Below are positions 60,242 to 64,000 of a DNA stretch of 64,000 nt, in pieces (positions within the stretch are counted from its first letter, which is position 1; each line of letters begins with the position of its first letter). The notes under the pieces are model-generated. The model saw only the letters and a list, made by a program, of their open reading frames with translations. It was not told where the DNA came from and ran no database searches. Made by a program: the position numbers and the translations under genes. Source of the DNA: 13-2-20CM-66-19 sp036273735 (GTDB lineage: Bacteria; Pseudomonadota; Gammaproteobacteria; Steroidobacterales; Steroidobacteraceae); assembly GCA_036273735.1 (NCBI GenBank), contig DASUHA010000053.1:1-64000 (forward strand), written 5' to 3'.

Positions 60242-62530
60242 TTAGTGCAATCCGTCGAGGCGCACCGCACCTGCCGGATCGCGCGTGACGCGCAGCGTCA
60301 TGTGCCGCCCGCGAAACGTGACGTTGCGCAGCGTCAGCGAGCGCCAGCCCGGCGGCAGAGCCGGCGCATACGCATCAACGAGCCCGCCGGCGCGGATCCG
60401 GAGACCCGTGAGCCCGTAGATCAGGCTCTGCAGGTAGGAGCCGGAGCCGGTGAGAAACGGGCCGACCTCATTGCTCGCGGTTTCCGTGCAGACATCGTAC
60501 GGCGGCTTGAGCGTCCCCCCGGTCTGGAACAGCCTGGCCCAGGTGGCGGCCTGATCGCCGAGCCCCACTGCATCCGCGGCGGCCACGCGCGGCAGGATGC
60601 CCATGCTGACCTCGCCGACGGATCGCATCGGGTCCCGCCGGATGGCGTGTTGGTAATCACTCCTGCGCAATGCGGCCGGCATCGCGAAGTCCAGGGCCGG
60701 CAGAAAGAGCAGCGCCACGGGCCCACCGCCGAAATCAGTGCCATGCGTCGTCACCGAAGGCGCGAATGCGAGATGATACGTTCCATCTGGCGCCATCGGC
60801 ACATACAGGCCGCGCGCAATCCGGCTCCAGTCGCGATCCGGCCGCTCGCCGAGCGCTTTGGCGGCGGCCGCGGCGATGTCGAGCGCCTTGATTGCTCCGA
60901 GATTGGTGAACGTATCATCGGGGATGTCTGCGTTCGACTCCGCAACCGAGGTCACGTGCAGGATGTCGTAGCGCTTGCGATCGGCGTCGTAGGTTGCGCG
61001 ACTCGCGAAGAAGCGGGCCACCTCGCGAATCACCGGCCAGCCGCGGGCACGCAGCCAGTTGCGATCGAGCGTGGCGAGATAGTATTGCCATTGCGCGATC
61101 GCTACATCGGCATTGACGTGAATCTCGCTCTCGGAGAGCACGTGCGCCGAGAATGGAGTCTGATCGGTTCCGTACTGCGGGTCCGATTCCCAGGGATACA
61201 TTGCGCCGCGGTAGCCGTGCTGGGCCGCCCGTTGACGCGCCGCCTCGAGGGTGCGGGCGCGAAAAGCGAGGATCGACTCGGCGCGCCGGGGATGCAGCAA
61301 CAGCAGCGCCGGGAACATCCAGGTGTCGCTGTCCCAGAAGACGTGGCCGGCATAGCAGAGTGTCAGGCCGCAGGGACCCGTGGCCCACGCCGTATCCGCA
61401 GTCGAGCTCGCAAGCAGATAGTAGAGCTCTGCATGGGCAACCTGCTGCGCCCTGGGATCTCCCTCGATCAGGATGTCGGATTGCCAGAGTGTCCGCCAGG
61501 CGGAGCGTTGTGCGCTCGCGAGCTCATCGAATCCCCGCCCGCGGGCCTCGAGCGCAAGACTGACGTCCTCGACGGCGCCGCCGCCCCAGTCCGCCCGCGA
61601 CAGGGCGAGATACTTGGTGAAGTCGTAGGTCCGCCCTTTCGTGACGTGCAGGGTCACATCGAGCGCGAGATGACGGGGCACCTGACTCAAGGTGACCTTG
61701 GGAGACTCCGCATTGGCCGGTAGCGCGATCGCGGCCGCCATCGCCATCGTCAGGCCGCCCTCGGCCCTTCCGGATAACCACAGGGTGAGCGCGTGCGGAT
61801 CGCCCCCGGTCTCCTTGAGCGCGGTATGGCCCGGATACCAGATCGCGGCCCGGTCGGGCGTCGCCGGCGGATGGGGCTGTAACGCGAGTCCGGCGGCTGC
61901 GAGCGCCCGATCCTGAGCAGGACCACTCAGCTGCCCGACTGCAAAGCGCCGTGTATGTCTTGGCCACACCGTCAGCGGGAACGATAGCCGCACCTCCCCG
62001 TCGTACCCGGGCGTAATCGAGAAGCGTGTCACCGCCAGGTGCGGCGACGCCTCACTGACGAATGTGACGATCTTCACCGCCGTTTCCCGCCCGTGATCAG
62101 CGTATCGATAGGCCGTCGTCAGAGTCGCGTCCTGCATGTCGAGCGATTGGGCGTAGTCCTGGAAATGCTCTGCCGTGAGCGGAGCCTCGTTGAGCCAACC
62201 CGCATTCTCGGCTCTACTCCCGGGCGCGAAGTCGATTCCCGCCCATCCGGGAATCAGCGCAGGACGGGAGACATCTCCCGGACTGTAGTCCATGAGCCCG
62301 ACCAGGTAGGTCTGCGTCGCCTCGCTACCGCGCGGCGCAGTGAGCGTTGCGATGTAGCCATTGCCGAGGAGCCCGGGGAAATACGTTGGCAGATCGGCAA
62401 ATCCCGCGTGCAAGCGGAAACCGGCGTCGGTCTCGGCCTGGCCGGCGAGTGCAACGATCGGCACCAGCGCGCCGAGGACGCCGCAGGCAATGCCCGCGAT
62501 GTGGCGTGCAGCAGATCGGCGCGCGATCAC
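60242..62530 (-). CDS. GH65 family hydrolase, exported
   Basis: A 762-residue protein with a signal peptide (AGIACGVLGALVPIVALA). It has the GH65 (alpha,alpha)6-barrel plan: an N-terminal beta-sandwich (YFPGLLGNGYIATLTAPRGS), then GHVFWDSDTWMFPALLLLHP, RGAMYPWESDPQYG, the acid glutamate in SESEIHVNADVAIAQWQYY and a C-terminal beta part. Family members split alpha-glucosides such as trehalose, kojibiose or maltose; the presence of a second carboxylate (CTETASNEVGPF) fits a hydrolase rather than a phosphorylase. Its ATG overlaps the stop of the upstream gene by four bases. Confidence 0.82.
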   Translation of the reverse strand: MIARRSAARHIAGIACGVLGALVPIVALAGQAETDAGFRLHAGFADLPTYFPGLLGNGYIATLTAPRGSEATQTYLVGLMDYSPGDVSRPALIPGWAGIDFAPGSRAENAGWLNEAPLTAEHFQDYAQSLDMQDATLTTAYRYADHGRETAVKIVTFVSEASPHLAVTRFSITPGYDGEVRLSFPLTVWPRHTRRFAVGQLSGPAQDRALAAAGLALQPHPPATPDRAAIWYPGHTALKETGGDPHALTLWLSGRAEGGLTMAMAAAIALPANAESPKVTLSQVPRHLALDVTLHVTKGRTYDFTKYLALSRADWGGGAVEDVSLALEARGRGFDELASAQRSAWRTLWQSDILIEGDPRAQQVAHAELYYLLASSTADTAWATGPCGLTLCYAGHVFWDSDTWMFPALLLLHPRRAESILAFRARTLEAARQRAAQHGYRGAMYPWESDPQYGTDQTPFSAHVLSESEIHVNADVAIAQWQYYLATLDRNWLRARGWPVIREVARFFASRATYDADRKRYDILHVTSVAESNADIPDDTFTNLGAIKALDIAAAAAKALGERPDRDWSRIARGLYVPMAPDGTYHLAFAPSVTTHGTDFGGGPVALLFLPALDFAMPAALRRSDYQHAIRRDPMRSVGEVSMGILPRVAAADAVGLGDQAATWARLFQTGGTLKPPYDVCTETASNEVGPFLTGSGSYLQSLIYGLTGLRIRAGGLVDAYAPALPPGWRSLTLRNVTFRGRHMTLRVTRDPAGAVRLDGLH

Positions 62531-64000
62531 CTCGTGCCTCCGGCCGCTGCCGCCTGCATGTCAGGGCGCAGCGGCTTTACGGCCAGGTACACCGTGCTCC
62601 ACAGCTGCGCCGCATTGGATTCGTCGGCATCTGCAGCCGAGGAGCCGAATGGCCTCACCTGATAGTGTCCCGCGGCGTACGACCATGACCACAGCTCCGA
62701 ATTCTGCATGGAGCGGGTGGCGTTGATCGCGGACCACAGCGCCTGTTGCGCCCGGAACAGATCCGTCCGCACCGCCGGCGGCAGATCGTGCCGCTCGAGC
62801 TGGTGCGCGATTCCGGCCGCGAACAGCGCCTGCTGCCAGGACCAGACGACCGTACCGTGATAGGCATTACGACTGAAGAGCTTCTGCAGCGCGGGCGCGC
62901 AGAACACCGGGTTGGCCACCACCATGCCGACGCCGGTCAGCAGGCCCGCAGGAAAGGGACGCATCGCAACTGAGACGATACGATCGAGTGACTTCGGGTC
63001 GGGATCTTCGAACAGGAGCAGGAACCCCTCATCGGAATGCATGACCGGAATCGGCTCGCCGGATGCGGCGAGCGACAGCGCATGAAAGCGCAGAGGGCCC
63101 GGGCTGAGCGTGGCGAGACCCGCCTGCGAGGAGACGCCCTGCGAGTCGGCGTAGATCTCGATGGCGTTGGCGGCGACCGCGTGGCTCAGCGTGACATCGA
63201 AGAGCGACGGCGCCCGCTCACGCCAGATACCCGCCATCTGCGCGGCGCCCGCGAACAGCGTCCGGTCGGATGCTGTCAGGTACGGCGACAATAGACCGCT
63301 TCTCAACAGCCGGGCCGCCGCCTGCAGCGCCGCTGGAACCAACACTGCATCGACGTCGTAAGGATACTCACCGCCGCCGAGCCCCGTCCCGCTGTCGCGC
63401 CAGTCTCCGACCGGCACTCCGGGCTTGAGGCCGATGAGGTGCGCGACGCCCGGTGCTTGCGCGAATGCCGCCGCGCCCTGCACCACGTATCGCAGATTCC
63501 TGACCAGCGCTGCGCCGCGCGCACCCTGCCGCCCGAGAGGCCCGCCGACGGGCGCAGCCAGGAAGGCCGTGGAGCGGGCGTTCGCGCCGGGCTCGAGCAA
63601 CCACGCTGCAGCCACGGGCGCGAGCAGATAGTCCTCATCGATCATCTTGTAGTCGTACACCGGCTCCGCCGAGCGCGACCCCTGACTCATGTGATCGAGC
63701 ACGGCCTGCTCGCCGATGTCCTCTTCGTGCGCGACCTCGCCTCGAGGTGAGAGGCGCGCCAGAACCGAACCGAGGGCCGCCTCGACCGCAGTGGCGCTCA
63801 GCACCGGCATCAGCAGCCGCACGCTCATCAGCGTGTCGCGGCCGAAATAGGTATCGAACCGCCACGAGCCGGCCAGGAGCTTCTCCCGATAGGCGAGGAA
63901 CGTCAGCGTCTGACGAGCCGCAAGCTCTCCAGCGGATGGGTCGCGCAGGAGATCGTGTCCGGCGAGCGGCACGAGAGGCGTCTCGCCCGTGAGCCCCGTG
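62527..64000 (-). CDS. Six-hairpin glycosidase-like protein (5' end outside window)
   Basis: At least 490 residues of a protein whose frame is open to the right edge; a GTG at 63972 is in frame but unlikely to be the true start because the reading frame continues upstream with a similar composition. It has a region typical of glycogen-debranching/six-hairpin glycosidases (LAGSWRFDTYFGRDTLMSVR, HEEDIGEQAVLDHM, EYPYDVDAVLVPAALQAAAR, GTVVWSWQQALFAAGIAHQL). There is no signal at the visible end because the N-terminus is missing. It is the first visible gene of an operon with GH65 and a 2OG-oxygenase-like gene, and probably acts on the same alpha-glucoside or its breakdown products. Confidence 0.65.
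   Translation of the reverse strand, partial: TGLTGETPLVPLAGHDLLRDPSAGELAARQTLTFLAYREKLLAGSWRFDTYFGRDTLMSVRLLMPVLSATAVEAALGSVLARLSPRGEVAHEEDIGEQAVLDHMSQGSRSAEPVYDYKMIDEDYLLAPVAAAWLLEPGANARSTAFLAAPVGGPLGRQGARGAALVRNLRYVVQGAAAFAQAPGVAHLIGLKPGVPVGDWRDSGTGLGGGEYPYDVDAVLVPAALQAAARLLRSGLLSPYLTASDRTLFAGAAQMAGIWRERAPSLFDVTLSHAVAANAIEIYADSQGVSSQAGLATLSPGPLRFHALSLAASGEPIPVMHSDEGFLLLFEDPDPKSLDRIVSVAMRPFPAGLLTGVGMVVANPVFCAPALQKLFSRNAYHGTVVWSWQQALFAAGIAHQLERHDLPPAVRTDLFRAQQALWSAINATRSMQNSELWSWSYAAGHYQVRPFGSSAADADESNAAQLWSTVYLAVKPLRPDMQAAAAGGTR

Noticed and set aside
59435..61723. 762-residue plus-strand ORF
   Set aside because: It crosses the end of the kinase gene and runs antisense to the oxygenase and GH65 genes, with typical high-GC shadow composition.
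1..64000. CRISPR arrays, rRNA genes or a replication origin
   Set aside because: No evenly spaced repeats, no rRNA signature and no DnaA-box cluster were seen.

Overview
The window is high-GC DNA with short intergenic gaps, many 1-4 nt start/stop overlaps, and GTG or TTG starts with good ribosome-binding sites. Gene content points to a free-living heterotrophic gammaproteobacterium of the Xanthomonadales / Steroidobacterales type: exported S9, M13 and M28 peptidases, a DUF5916 outer-membrane protein, PadR-controlled membrane proteins, GH13/GH51/GH65 enzymes and a TonB-like protein. This placement is inferred from gene families; no rRNA gene is present to confirm it.

Region 1 (1-8.85 kb) is accessory DNA. 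It has long stretches without genes and two tRNA 3' halves without 5' halves (Val-like on the minus strand at 971-1022, Glu-like on the plus strand at 1945-1988). They flank a Phd/VapC toxin-antitoxin pair with a palindromic operator. Next come a stand-alone GT9 glycosyltransferase, a group II intron reverse transcriptase fragment cut off just before its catalytic YADD motif, an orphan membrane-anchored protein, and a TIR-TM-TolB/FlgO-like-TPR protein. An IS5-family element (7668-8845, with inverted repeats and a CTAG duplication) sits 13 bp upstream of the TIR gene's TTG start.

Region 2 (9-24.2 kb) is mostly secretory and metabolic: prolyl oligopeptidase, a PadR/membrane-protein pair, M13 peptidase, an exported trehalose-synthase-like GH13 enzyme, lactate permease, a DUF5916 protein, a dihydrofolate-reductase-fold protein and a large DUF4382 lipoprotein. 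Region 3 (24.2-38.5 kb) holds an SRPBCC pseudogene, MarC, several small regulators (LysR, TetR, Lrp) with target genes nearby, an amino-acid permease plus ammonia-lyase pair, an enolase-superfamily dehydratase and a glutamate-carboxypeptidase-like M28 peptidase.

Region 4 (38.5-46.7 kb) contains a soeABC-type sulfite-oxidising molybdoenzyme operon, divergent from a LysR regulator. A perfect GATATT-N11-AATATC operator lies between them, and an EmrAB efflux pair follows the regulator. Region 5 (46.8-64 kb) has YjbQ, an SDR, a PAS chemoreceptor, GH51 arabinofuranosidase behind a sigma70-like promoter with a LacI-type palindrome, a second S9 peptidase, a second PadR cassette (TonB-like partner), dienelactone hydrolase, a hybrid histidine kinase, and a carbohydrate operon (six-hairpin glycosidase-like protein, GH65, 2OG oxygenase-like protein) that runs off the right edge.

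The two PadR cassettes share architecture and an identical 11-nt box just upstream of the start codon. Together the genes suggest scavenging of peptides and plant- or fungus-derived sugars, plus sulfite detoxification or oxidation.
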